Assembly (NCBI GenBank): GCA_049841315.1
Contig: JASGDB010000121.1
Span: forward strand, 1-64,000
DNA from: JASGDB01 sp049841315
Lineage (GTDB): Bacteria; Bacteroidota; Bacteroidia; Flavobacteriales; Weeksellaceae
Direction of reading: 5' to 3'
Length of the DNA: 64,000 bases
The position numbers and the translations under genes are program-made. The notes beneath the pieces are model-generated. The model did not search any database and was not told where the DNA came from. It was given only the letters and a program-made list of their open reading frames with translations. Position 1 is the first letter of the stretch; the number at the start of each line of letters is the position of its first letter. Shown here piece after piece: positions 7,411 to 15,414 of the stretch.

Positions 7411-8377
7411 CTTTTTCTACTTCGTTTCCGCAAAGGTCTTTAATGGAAATTCCGTAATGTTTTGCCTGCTGAGGAAGTATACTTGCAGGAGAAAATCCCG
7501 GATTGGTATTCATTTCCAGCATATATGGTGTTCCGTTCATAATGATGTATTCACTTCTCGAAAAACCGCTCATTCCCAAAGAATTATAGGCTCTTTTGGC
7601 AATGTCCTCTACCCTTTTTCTGGTTTCCTCATCAATTCTGGCAGGCGTGATTTCTTCCGAAGCTCCTTCATATTTGGCTTCATAATCGAAAAACTCGTTT
7701 TTCGGAACAATTTCCGTAATTCCCAGTACGATGGTTTCTCCGTGATAGTCGATAACTCCTACAGAAACTTCCATTCCGTTAAGGAAACTTTCAATCAGGA
7801 TTTCATCATCTTCGGCAAAAGCAAAATCGAGCGCCGCGTGAAATTCAGAAGCGTCTTTCACTTTTGAAATTCCCAGCGAAGAACCGCTCTGATTCGGTTT
7901 TACAAAAAGAGGAAGCCCGAGCTCATTAATAATTTGCTCCGAATTTACATTTTCTCCTTTTCGCAGATAAATGCTTTTCGCAGAAGGAATCCCGTATTTT
8001 GAAAGTACGGCAAGAGTGTCTTTTTTATTAAAAGTCAATGCGCTTTGATAGAAATTGCATCCTGTGTATTTCTGCCCGATAATATCCCAATACGCCTGCA
8101 ACTCACCGTTTTCTCCGGGTTTCCCGTGTATGATATTGAAGCAGACATCGAATTTCAAAGTGTTTCCGATAACATCAACAGAAAAATCACCTTTATTAAC
8201 GGAATACTTTTGTTCATTTTCATCGAGGAAATACCATTCGTCTTTCAGAATGACCACTTTGTACACATTATAAAGTTCGCGGTCGAGGGAATCATAAATC
8301 AGCTGTCCGCTTTTCAGGGATACTTTATACTCGTCGGAATAGCCGCCCATCACTACGGCAACGTTTTTCTTGCTCAT
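7388..8377 (-). CDS. ddl: D-alanine--D-alanine ligase
   Basis: ATP-grasp enzyme making the D-Ala-D-Ala dipeptide for peptidoglycan. From the ATG at 8377 it is 329 residues: MSKKNVAVVMGGYSDEY at the N-terminus, the ATP-binding loop FVKPNQSGSSLG, the serine-rich segment GFSRSEYIIMNG, and the metal/D-Ala site EMNTNPGFSP near the C-terminus. An earlier in-frame start (8437) would add 20 residues with no family match and would run through the promoter box at 8397. The final residues KKEPR and the stop derive from a dispersed repeat. It is divergent from the PASTA gene. Confidence 0.95.
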   Translation of the reverse strand: MSKKNVAVVMGGYSDEYKVSLKSGQLIYDSLDRELYNVYKVVILKDEWYFLDENEQKYSVNKGDFSVDVIGNTLKFDVCFNIIHGKPGENGELQAYWDIIGQKYTGCNFYQSALTFNKKDTLAVLSKYGIPSAKSIYLRKGENVNSEQIINELGLPLFVKPNQSGSSLGISKVKDASEFHAALDFAFAEDDEILIESFLNGMEVSVGVIDYHGETIVLGITEIVPKNEFFDYEAKYEGASEEITPARIDEETRKRVEDIAKRAYNSLGMSGFSRSEYIIMNGTPYMLEMNTNPGFSPASILPQQAKHYGISIKDLCGNEVEKALKKEPR

Positions 8378-8396
8378 GGTTTCACGAAAATTTAAG

Positions 8397-8404
8397 CAAA
8401 AGTA
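8397..8404 (-). promoter_or_regulatory. -7 box for ddl
   Basis: On the minus strand this reads TACTTTTG, 19 bases before the ddl ATG. No well-placed TTG -33 box is seen. Confidence 0.5.
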
Positions 8405-8462
8405 AGGATTTTGTTTATTGTTAAAGTTTAAAAACAAAAATTAATTTTCTAAAATTATTGGT

Positions 8463-8470
8463 TATATTTG
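8463..8470 (+). promoter_or_regulatory. -7 box for the PASTA gene
   Basis: TATATTTG, ending 24 bases before the ATG at 8495. It contains the in-frame TTG at 8468, which is therefore unlikely to be the start codon. Confidence 0.5.
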
Positions 8471-8494
8471 CCTTTGCATTTTAACATTTACCAC

Positions 8495-9535
8495 ATGCTG
8501 AAGTCATTTTTCAACTGGAGAGTACTGCTGAATATTGTAGCCGCCGCCGGAGTTTTCACAGGATTAGTCTGGCTTACTTTCCGCTGGTTGGAATTTCATA
8601 CAAATCACGGTCAGGAATTTCCTGTTCCCAACGTCATCAATCTGAGCGTTCAGGACGCTATCAAAACCCTTGACGACGCCGGACTGGATTATGAAGTAGA
8701 CAGCTTAACCTACGACCCGAAGTACAAGCCTTTACAGGTATTGAAAATGTGGCCGTATCCGGGTTCAAAAGTAAAAAAGAACAGAACTATCAGAGTTTTG
8801 GTCAATCCTAAAACATGGGCAAAAGTTACCGTTCCTGATGTTCTCGACAGATATAAAGGTCTCGCGTTCCGACAGCTGGAGCAGGTTGGTCTGAAAGTCG
8901 GCGATACGCTTTATGAGCCGAGCATTCAGAGAGATGCGGTAATCCGAATGCTCCACAACGGCAATACACTGAAACCGGGAACGCTTCTTCCGAGATTTAC
9001 CACCATTGATATCGTCATTGGTGCAGGACCAAAACGTAACATCACCATTCCTAATCTCGTAGGACTTACCGTGAAAGAGGCAAAAGCCGTAATTCAGCAA
9101 AACCTTTTTGAAGTCGGAATCGTAGAGCACGAAGACGGCGGAAGTGATGAATCGGATATTGTTTATTATCAAGACCCCGCTGCGTATGACATCAGAGACC
9201 AGGGAATGCAGATTGATATATGGGCAAGCAAGCGTACACCTGCGGAAATGAGCACTAAAATTGCACAGCTGAATTCCATTTACCGTATAAAAATTGACAC
9301 CACAGTACCACCTCCGAATTGGGATGATACTCCGGTGTATCACACGCCGGAAACTAGAGTTCCTCCTCTGCAGGAAGAACCTAAACCCGCTCCTGCAAAA
9401 CCTGTGGAAGAAAAGCCTAAAAACAATACTCCTGCTACCACAGCAACGCAGAAGCCTGTAACAACAAATCAGCCGAAAAGCACATCTGCACCGGCAGAAG
9501 AAAAGCCAAAAGCGAGAAAGGTAGTCGTAGAATAA
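8495..9535 (+). CDS. PASTA-domain membrane protein
   Basis: 346 residues. One N-terminal membrane helix (about 9-29) is followed by three periplasmic PASTA domains, each opening with a PNV/PDV/PNL signature: FPVPNVINLSVQDAIKTL, VTVPDVLDRYKGLAFRQL, ITIPNLVGLTVKEAKAVI. The tail of about 70 residues is Pro/Lys/Thr/Ala-rich and probably disordered or wall-associated. PASTA domains bind muropeptides and usually sit on PrkC-type kinases or PBPs; here there is no kinase or transpeptidase domain. The position between ddl (divergent) and a pseudouridine synthase, and the PASTA content, suggest a role in sensing or organising peptidoglycan (inference). Confidence 0.9.
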   Translation: MLKSFFNWRVLLNIVAAAGVFTGLVWLTFRWLEFHTNHGQEFPVPNVINLSVQDAIKTLDDAGLDYEVDSLTYDPKYKPLQVLKMWPYPGSKVKKNRTIRVLVNPKTWAKVTVPDVLDRYKGLAFRQLEQVGLKVGDTLYEPSIQRDAVIRMLHNGNTLKPGTLLPRFTTIDIVIGAGPKRNITIPNLVGLTVKEAKAVIQQNLFEVGIVEHEDGGSDESDIVYYQDPAAYDIRDQGMQIDIWASKRTPAEMSTKIAQLNSIYRIKIDTTVPPPNWDDTPVYHTPETRVPPLQEEPKPAPAKPVEEKPKNNTPATTATQKPVTTNQPKSTSAPAEEKPKARKVVVE

Positions 9536-9540
9536 AAACA

Positions 9541-9570
9541 AAGGCTTCAGCAATCGGTTGAAGCCTTTTT
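9541..9570 (+). terminator. terminator after the PASTA gene
   Basis: AAGGCTTCA (9541-9549), 9-base loop, TGAAGCCTT (9559-9567), then TTT. The stem is perfect; it separates the PASTA gene from the pseudouridine synthase. Confidence 0.8.
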
Positions 9571-9583
9571 AATATCAAAAAAA

Positions 9584-10642
9584 ATGCTGGAAGAACACGA
9601 TTTTTCGGAAGAAGAATTTGAACAGACGGATGCCGTAGAAGACGAAGCCTCCGGACTGTACGAACACCTGAGCCTGAAAGTGGACAAAAGTCAGGAATTG
9701 ACAAGAATTGACAAATTCCTGATGCTGTACCGGCAGAATTCTTCACGAAACAAAATTTCCCAAACATGTAGAGCCGGAAACGTAATCGTCAACGGAAAAC
9801 CCGTAAAGCAGAATTACAGAGTGAAACCAGGAGACGAAATTTCTGTCCTGCTCACACATCCGCCCCGTGAAAACATCATTATTCCGCAGGATATTCCTAT
9901 TAATATTATTTATGAAGATGATGATGTAATCGTGGTCGACAAAGAACCCGGAATGGTCGTTCATCCCGGACACGGAAACTGGGACAAAACGCTTATCAAT
10001 GCGCTTGCCTATCATTTTGAACAGAACGGCGAAAAATCCGACCTCGACAGAGTGGGACTCGTCCACAGAATCGATAAAGATACTTCCGGACTTTTAGTCG
10101 TTGCCAAAAACGAATATGCGCTGAGCTTTTTGGCAAAACAGTTTTTCGACCGTACAACCAAACGATTATATTGGGCTTTTGTTTGGGGTAATCTTCAGGA
10201 AGATGAGGGAACAATACGCGGACACATCGGAAGACATCAGAAAAACCGTATGCAAATGGCGGTTTACGAAGACGGAAGCGCCGGAAAACATGCCGTAACT
10301 CATTATAAAGTAATTGAACGTTTCCGCTACATGACGTGGGTAGAATGTAAATTAGAAACCGGAAGAACCCACCAAATCAGGGCGCATTTCCGTCATATCG
10401 GACATACTTTGTTTAATGATGAAAGATATGAAGGAAATATTCCACTGAGGGGAATCAATCTCCCGAAATATAAGCAGTTCATCAGCAATGTTTTTGAGAT
10501 TCTTCCCCGCCATGCGTTGCACGCTCATACTTTAGGTTTTATTCATCCAGCCACAAAAAAAGAAATGTATTTTGAAAGCCCGATGCCTGCGGATATGGAC
10601 GAAGCCGTTAAAAAATGGAGAAAATATCTTGAGAATAACTGA
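9584..10642 (+). CDS. rluD: RluA/RluD-family pseudouridine synthase
   Basis: Converts specific uridines in 23S rRNA (or tRNA) to pseudouridine. 352 residues: an acidic N-terminal extension of about 35, an S4-like RNA-binding domain (about 38-95, RIDKFLMLY, VNGKPV, KPGDEI), then the catalytic domain with HRIDKDTSGLLVVAKN holding the catalytic Asp, and the RTHQIRAHFRHIGHTLFND motif. The length and domain order match RluD of the Bacteroidota. The ATG lies 13 bases beyond the terminator of the PASTA gene. Confidence 0.93.
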   Translation: MLEEHDFSEEEFEQTDAVEDEASGLYEHLSLKVDKSQELTRIDKFLMLYRQNSSRNKISQTCRAGNVIVNGKPVKQNYRVKPGDEISVLLTHPPRENIIIPQDIPINIIYEDDDVIVVDKEPGMVVHPGHGNWDKTLINALAYHFEQNGEKSDLDRVGLVHRIDKDTSGLLVVAKNEYALSFLAKQFFDRTTKRLYWAFVWGNLQEDEGTIRGHIGRHQKNRMQMAVYEDGSAGKHAVTHYKVIERFRYMTWVECKLETGRTHQIRAHFRHIGHTLFNDERYEGNIPLRGINLPKYKQFISNVFEILPRHALHAHTLGFIHPATKKEMYFESPMPADMDEAVKKWRKYLENN

Positions 10643-10693
10643 TATGAAATCTTTTTTGTTATTTTTGCTTAATATTAATTTAGAATTTTAATT

Positions 10694-11647
10694 ATGAGAA
10701 AAATAGGTATTATATTTTTCTTTACCATTTTTTCGTTGAGTTTTTTCAAGGCACAGGAAACGCTTCCGTTATATCAGCAGTATCTTTTGGATGGAGATTT
10801 TCTTTTCAACCCTGCTCTTTACGGTAAAACTGACAAAGTGGTTCTGAACCTGAATTATCAGAAGCAGTTTTCACAGTTCAGTGAATCCCCAAATGTACAG
10901 TCCGTAGGCATGCACGCCAATGTGGTTGACCGTCTGGGTGCAGGAGTTTCTTTTTTCAGAGACCAGAACGGACCGATTTCTGCCAACGGAATTTCCGTAG
11001 GTGCTTCCTATTTTATTCCGATTGATGACGATGGTGAGCGTAAAAATCAGTTCTCTTTCGGAACGAGCCTTAATTTTTACAACATGAATATTGACTGGCC
11101 GATGCTGAATCCAAAAGACCAGGGAGACCAGTTACTTTATAATGAAGATGATATTTTCATGCTGTATTCCAATATCGGGATGTCTGCCACTTATCGTAAT
11201 TTCTTTGCCGGAGTTTCCGTAGTGGATATTCCGCTGAGCAATGATGTTGAAATCCAGAACGGAATCGAACCTCAGCCTACAAAAATATATCTGAATGCCG
11301 GATACGACTGGTACATCGGAGAGGGATTTTTCGTAACGCCGTCCCTGATGATGAATCTGAATACCAATTCCGCAAGAATGCTGGATTTGAATCTGATGGC
11401 AACCGCCAAAGGAGATGAAAACTATTTTTCGGGAGGAGTAAGTTTCCGCGGAATTAAAAATCAGTACGGCAACCAGAATCTGAGTGTTTCTCCTGTAATA
11501 AAGGCAAATGCAGGAAATTTCTTTTTCGGAGCAACGTATAATTTTCTGCTTTCCGATATTCAGGAATATTCCGGAAACAGTTTTATGCTGAGTGTGGGGT
11601 ATAATTTTGATAATTTTATTAATACACGGGGATATCGGTACAGATAA
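10694..11647 (+). CDS. PorP/SprF-family type IX secretion membrane protein
   Basis: 317 residues. A signal peptide (MRKIGIIFFFTIFSLSFFKA) is followed by an outer-membrane beta-barrel with the family opening LPLYQQYLLDGDFLFNPALY and the ending SGNSFMLSVGYNF. PorP/SprF proteins belong to the T9SS or assist specific T9SS cargo, often beside a large secreted adhesin; no such cargo gene is adjacent here, so its partner is unknown. Confidence 0.88.
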   Translation: MRKIGIIFFFTIFSLSFFKAQETLPLYQQYLLDGDFLFNPALYGKTDKVVLNLNYQKQFSQFSESPNVQSVGMHANVVDRLGAGVSFFRDQNGPISANGISVGASYFIPIDDDGERKNQFSFGTSLNFYNMNIDWPMLNPKDQGDQLLYNEDDIFMLYSNIGMSATYRNFFAGVSVVDIPLSNDVEIQNGIEPQPTKIYLNAGYDWYIGEGFFVTPSLMMNLNTNSARMLDLNLMATAKGDENYFSGGVSFRGIKNQYGNQNLSVSPVIKANAGNFFFGATYNFLLSDIQEYSGNSFMLSVGYNFDNFINTRGYRYR

Positions 11648-11649
11648 TG

Positions 11650-11902
11650 ATTTGACCGGGAAACTTGACTTGGTGAAAGGGAGACTTTGGGACTTTGAGA
11701 GTGGGAGATTGAAATGGTTTGAGGTTGTTTTGAGAATCGTTTGATATGGTTTTTCACTTTTTAAAACACCCCGCCAAATCCCGATTTTCGGGATTCGCCA
11801 CCCCTCTGAAAGAGGGGAATGTTTCCGTCATCTTTCGGACTTATGCGGATTTTCCGACTTTCGGACTCCAATACTTGGCTCTTTTTACTTTTTACTTGGC
11901 TC
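11650..11902. repeat. composite intergenic repeat, copy R1
   Basis: Three modules in order. Module 1 (11650-11755) is GACTTTGGGACTTTGAGA-like text with TGGTTTGA runs. Module 2 (11763-11821) is a palindromic block: ACACCCCGCCAAA, an inner hairpin CCCGATTTTCGGG, CGCCACCCCTC, GAGGGGAAT. Module 3 (11873-11902) is TACTTGGCTCTTTTTACTTT then TTACTTGGCTC. The same order recurs at 60195-60411. Module 2 recurs inverted at 13049. The element runs directly into the hemW start. Confidence 0.75.
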
Positions 11903-13027
11903 TTGATATACATTCACATTCCTTTCTGCAAACAAAAGTGCAGTTACTGTAATTTTCATTTTTCGACTTCTTTAAACCTTAAAGATGAAATGCTTTCTGC
12001 GATAAAGAAAGAAATCGGTTTGAGGAAAAATGAGCTTAATGACAAAAATCTGCAATCTCTTTATTTCGGAGGCGGAACTCCGTCGGTTTTATCGGTGGAT
12101 GAAATCTGCAGTCTGACAGATGAAGTCCGGAAATATTTTGCTTTTGAAAACGATATTGAAATCACGCTGGAAGCCAATCCCGACGATTTGAATTCAAAAT
12201 TTCTGAAAGAATTGTCACGGACGGAAATCAACAGGCTTTCGATTGGTACCCAGAGTTTTTTTGATGAAGATTTAAAACTGATGAACCGTGCGCACAACGC
12301 TTCTGAAGCCGATGCTTCCATAAAACGAGCTCAGGATTCAGGTTTTGAAAATATCAGCATTGATTTGATTTATGGTTCACCGACTTCTGATTTTGAAATC
12401 TGGAAACAAAACCTGCAGAAAACCATTGAACTCGAAGTTTCCCACGTTTCATCCTACGCTTTGACCATTGAGCCGAAAACCGCTTTGCAAAACTGGATTT
12501 CCAAAAATAAAATCAAAGCTCCGAAAGAATCCGAACAAAATAAGGAATTCTATTACATGACGGATTTTTTCAGGGAAAACGGTTTTGACCATTATGAAAT
12601 TTCCAATTTCGGGAAACCGGATTTTTATTCCAAACACAATACGGCATACTGGAAATATCGCGAATATTTAGGTATCGGACCATCGGCGCACAGCTATAAC
12701 GGTGATAATGAAAGAAGCTGGAACATTGCCAGTAATCCGCTTTACATTAAGAAACTGAATGAAAACATTCTGCCAAAAGAAACCGAAATTCTTTCCGAAA
12801 CCGACCAGTACAACGAAATGCTGATGATTGGACTTCGGACAATATGGGGCGTGGATATTTTAAAAATGAAAGAAAAATTTTCTTCTGAAATAATGGAAAA
12901 ATTTTATCACGAGATTCAACCGAAAATGGAAAACAGCATCCTCATTATTGAAAACAACCACCTTAAAATTCCCGAAAAACACTGGTTTATGGCGGACGGA
13001 ATTGCTTCGGATTTATTTGTTTTGTAA
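11903..13027 (+). CDS. hemW: HemW-type radical SAM heme chaperone
   Basis: Radical SAM protein formerly annotated as coproporphyrinogen III oxidase; HemW binds and inserts heme. From the TTG at 11903 it starts (M)IYIHIPFCKQKCSYCNFHF: cysteines 9, 13 and 16 form the CxxxCxxC cluster site, followed by GGGTPS and the HemW C-terminal domain (LIYGSP, then MLMIGLRTIWGVD). The frame stays open upstream to 11819, but that part is translated repeat DNA with no family match; no ATG lies near the core, so TTG is the likely start. It is flanked by oppositely oriented copies of the same repeat. Confidence 0.9.
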   Translation: MIYIHIPFCKQKCSYCNFHFSTSLNLKDEMLSAIKKEIGLRKNELNDKNLQSLYFGGGTPSVLSVDEICSLTDEVRKYFAFENDIEITLEANPDDLNSKFLKELSRTEINRLSIGTQSFFDEDLKLMNRAHNASEADASIKRAQDSGFENISIDLIYGSPTSDFEIWKQNLQKTIELEVSHVSSYALTIEPKTALQNWISKNKIKAPKESEQNKEFYYMTDFFRENGFDHYEISNFGKPDFYSKHNTAYWKYREYLGIGPSAHSYNGDNERSWNIASNPLYIKKLNENILPKETEILSETDQYNEMLMIGLRTIWGVDILKMKEKFSSEIMEKFYHEIQPKMENSILIIENNHLKIPEKHWFMADGIASDLFVL

Positions 13028-13030
13028 AGG

Positions 13031-13200
13031 TTCGAGATACGAGGTTCGGGTTATTCCCCTCTTTTTAAGAGGGGTGGCGAAAATTTCGCAGAAATTTTTG
13101 ACGGGGTGTTTTAAATTCAAAGCTATTTCAAATTCTCAAATTCTCCAACTCACATTCGGACTTCCTACCTCTGACTTTAAATTTACATCACCAAACATCC
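13031..13200. repeat. composite intergenic repeat, inverted copy R2
   Basis: Reads ATTCCCCTCTTTTTAAGAGG GGTGGCGAAA, then GACGGGGTGTTTTAAA: the reverse complement of the palindromic module at 11763-11821 with a different inner hairpin (AAATTTCGCAGAAATTT). On the left, GGTTCGAGATACGAGGTTCG matches, inverted, the CTCGAATCTCGTAACTCGTA text beside the 60 kb copy. To the right lies loosely repetitive text before the murI promoter. Confidence 0.72.
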
Positions 13201-13211
13201 AACATTTTCCT

Positions 13212-13219
13212 TATTTTTG
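13212..13219 (+). promoter_or_regulatory. -7 box for murI
   Basis: TATTTTTG fits TANNTTTG and ends 18 bases before the proposed TTG start at 13238. It overlaps an earlier in-frame TTG (13217), arguing against that one. Confidence 0.5.
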
Positions 13220-13237
13220 TACAATAATTTTCTCCTT

Positions 13238-14068
13238 TTGAAAAAGAAAAAACAGCATTTCAGTCATCTTTCCTCACAACAGCCAATCGGGATTTTCGAT
13301 TCGGGCGTTGGAGGCCTTACCGTTGCCAAAGAAATCAAAAGACTTCTGCCCAACGAAAACCTCATCTATTTCGGTGATACCAAACATCTTCCTTATGGTG
13401 AAAAATCCAGAGAAGCCATTATCGGATATTCCACCAAAATCGCACAGTTTCTTATAGAGAAAAACTGCAAAGCCATTGTAATCGCCTGCAACACTGCAAC
13501 GGCAAATGCACTGAAAGAAGTTCAGGAATTGGTGAACGGCAGAGTTCCTGTTATCGATGTTATCAATCCTGTTGCTGAAAAAGTTGCGTATGAAATCCAC
13601 ACCAATGTCGGTGTAATTGCAACGAAAGCCACCGTAAATTCAGGGCTTTACCGAAAATCTATCCGCAAACACAACAAGTTTATCAAAGTCGATGAGCTTG
13701 CAACTCCGCTTTTGGTTCCGGCGATTGAAGAGGGTTTTAAAAATCACCCGATTACACATTCAATTATTTATAATTACTTGAGCAACAGTAAATTAAAAAA
13801 CATCGAAACACTGATTCTCGGCTGTACGCATTATCCTTTACTGATAGACGAAATCAAACAATATTACGGAAACCGTGTGCGTGTGATTGATTCCCCGAAT
13901 ATCGTTGCCAATCAGCTAAAAATGATTCTGGAACAACATCACCTGCTCAATTCCGATAATCCGAAACCGGAATATCATTTTTATCTTTCCGACCTGACCA
14001 AAAACTTTGAAAAAATTTCCAAAAAATTCTTCGGAAAATCTATTGAGCTGGAATTGAAAGTTTTGTAA
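13238..14068 (+). CDS. murI: glutamate racemase
   Basis: Makes D-glutamate for peptidoglycan. About 276 residues from TTG at 13238. Substrate loop PIGIFDSGVGGLTV, then the two catalytic cysteines in CNTATANAL and LGCTHYPLL, both present. No ATG lies upstream of the conserved core, so a TTG start just past the promoter box is the best choice; the lysine-rich first residues are not informative. Separated from hemW by repeat DNA and independently transcribed. Confidence 0.94.
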   Translation: MKKKKQHFSHLSSQQPIGIFDSGVGGLTVAKEIKRLLPNENLIYFGDTKHLPYGEKSREAIIGYSTKIAQFLIEKNCKAIVIACNTATANALKEVQELVNGRVPVIDVINPVAEKVAYEIHTNVGVIATKATVNSGLYRKSIRKHNKFIKVDELATPLLVPAIEEGFKNHPITHSIIYNYLSNSKLKNIETLILGCTHYPLLIDEIKQYYGNRVRVIDSPNIVANQLKMILEQHHLLNSDNPKPEYHFYLSDLTKNFEKISKKFFGKSIELELKVL

Positions 14069-14178
14069 AACCTATTGTTCATTTAGAAAAATGACGAAAC
14101 CGTTCTGCAATAATACTGGTGGGGAATAAATTTAAAATTTAACGCCGAAAAGGACAAAAGGCACGAAAAAATATTCCG

Positions 14179-14199
14179 TAATTTTGTGTTTTATTTTTG
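14179..14199 (+). promoter_or_regulatory. two overlapping -7 boxes for lipA
   Basis: TAATTTTG (14179-14186) and TATTTTTG (14192-14199) both fit TANNTTTG. The second ends only 3 bases before the lipA ATG, so if used it would give a leaderless or nearly leaderless mRNA; the first would give a leader of about 10 bases. Confidence 0.45.
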
Positions 14200-14202
14200 A
14201 AG

Positions 14203-15084
14203 ATGGAAAGCTCAGTAAAAGAAACATTAGGACAAGATGCCGTAAGCAGCAAACCGAAATGGATTCGCGTAAAACTCCCGACCGGAAAAAATTACCGCGA
14301 ACTCCGCAGTCTGGTCGATAAATATAAACTTAACACGATTTGCCAGAGCGGAAGCTGCCCGAATATGGGGGAATGCTGGGGAGAAGGAACTGCTACTTTC
14401 ATGATTCTCGGAAATATCTGTACCCGAAGCTGCGGATTCTGCGGTGTGAAAACGGGAAAACCGCTGGACGTCAACTGGGATGAGCCGGAAAAAGTGGCAC
14501 GCTCCATTAAATTAATGAAAATTAAACACGCTGTCCTCACTTCAGTAGACCGCGATGATTTGAAAGATATGGGTTCAATTCTCTGGGCAGAAACCGTAAA
14601 TGCCGTAAGAAGAATTTCTCCCGGAACGACTATGGAAACGCTGATTCCCGATTTCCAGGGAATACACAAACATCTCGACAGAATGATAGAAGTGGCTCCC
14701 GAAGTGATTTCCCATAACATGGAAACCGTAGAACGGCTGACGAGAGAAGTAAGAATTCAAGCAAAATACGAAAGAAGCCTCGACGTTCTTCAATACCTTA
14801 AAGAGGCAGGACAGCGCAGAACCAAAACCGGATTAATGCTCGGTCTCGGCGAAGAAAAAGAGGAAGTTTTCAAAACCATTGAAGATATTCGTAATGCGAA
14901 GGTAGACATTATCACTATCGGGCAGTATCTTCAGCCGACTAAAAAACATCTTCCCGTAAAGAAATTCATCACGCCGGAGGAATTCGACGAGTACGGAGAT
15001 TTTGCACGAAGTCTCGGTTTCAGGCATGTGGAAAGTTCACCGCTTGTACGGTCTTCCTATCATGCGGAAAAGCATATTCATTAA
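14203..15084 (+). CDS. lipA: lipoyl synthase
   Basis: Radical SAM enzyme inserting two sulfurs into octanoyl-E2 or -GcvH to make lipoyl cofactor, needed by the SucB subunit encoded at 35204. From ATG 14203 it has 293 residues. Auxiliary cluster cysteines are 47, 52 and 58 ([12 protein letters not shown]); the radical SAM cluster cysteines are 73, 77 and 80 (CTRSCGFC). The C-terminal RSSYHAE motif, whose serine ligates the auxiliary cluster, is intact. ATG 14203 is preferred over TTG 14197, which lies in a -7 box. Confidence 0.96.
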   Translation: MESSVKETLGQDAVSSKPKWIRVKLPTGKNYRELRSLVDKYKLNTICQSGSCPNMGECWGEGTATFMILGNICTRSCGFCGVKTGKPLDVNWDEPEKVARSIKLMKIKHAVLTSVDRDDLKDMGSILWAETVNAVRRISPGTTMETLIPDFQGIHKHLDRMIEVAPEVISHNMETVERLTREVRIQAKYERSLDVLQYLKEAGQRRTKTGLMLGLGEEKEEVFKTIEDIRNAKVDIITIGQYLQPTKKHLPVKKFITPEEFDEYGDFARSLGFRHVESSPLVRSSYHAEKHIH

Positions 15085-15090
15085 GAGGAT

Positions 15091-15116
15091 GTTTAAATTT
15101 TTACCGAAATTTAAAC
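15091..15116. terminator. hairpin after lipA
   Basis: GTTTAAATTT, loop TTACCG, AAATTTAAAC: a perfect 10-bp stem 6 bases after the lipA stop, without a clean T run. The arms resemble the GTTTAAATTT ends of the element at 17494, so it may be a minimal relic of that repeat rather than a terminator. Confidence 0.45.
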
Positions 15117-15414
15117 TCTAAATGTAAATACTGTAAATAAAATAATTGAGGTCATAACTTAATTTCATACACTAAAAAACTTTATAGAATTGGTTTTGCG
15201 CATTTTTGTCATTCCGTAGGAATCTCTACGAGAATCAGTAAAAATTAGTTTAGATTCCTACGGATGACAAACCTCGTGTTTAAAGACTTTTGTAAATGTT
15301 GAAAATATGTAATTATCTAATGACCTCTATAAAATAATTTCTTTCAATATTTGCTGAAATTTTCGCAATTATAAAACGTTTTTTCCGAAATTTGAAAATC
15401 ATTATTTTATCATT
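15117..15414. repeat. gap with a GTCATTCCGTAGGAATCT inverted repeat
   Basis: This gap holds no gene that I can support. TGTCATTCCGTAGGAATCT (15207-15225) pairs with AGATTCCTACGGATGACA (15252-15269) across a 26-base loop, with one bulged T. The rest is AT-rich. No T run follows the hairpin, so it reads as a dispersed palindromic repeat. No -7 box is convincing before the cinA ATG. Confidence 0.65.

Noticed and set aside
7292..7867. 191-residue plus-strand frame opposite ddl
   Set aside because: Antisense shadow of ddl; Phe/Ser/Arg-rich composition typical of reverse reading of AT-rich genes.
11746..11952. 68-residue open frame before hemW
   Set aside because: Runs through the same composite repeat and into hemW in another frame; no independent evidence of coding.
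12948..13241. 97-residue open frame after hemW
   Set aside because: Made of the hemW 3' end out of frame plus the inverted repeat copy and murI promoter.
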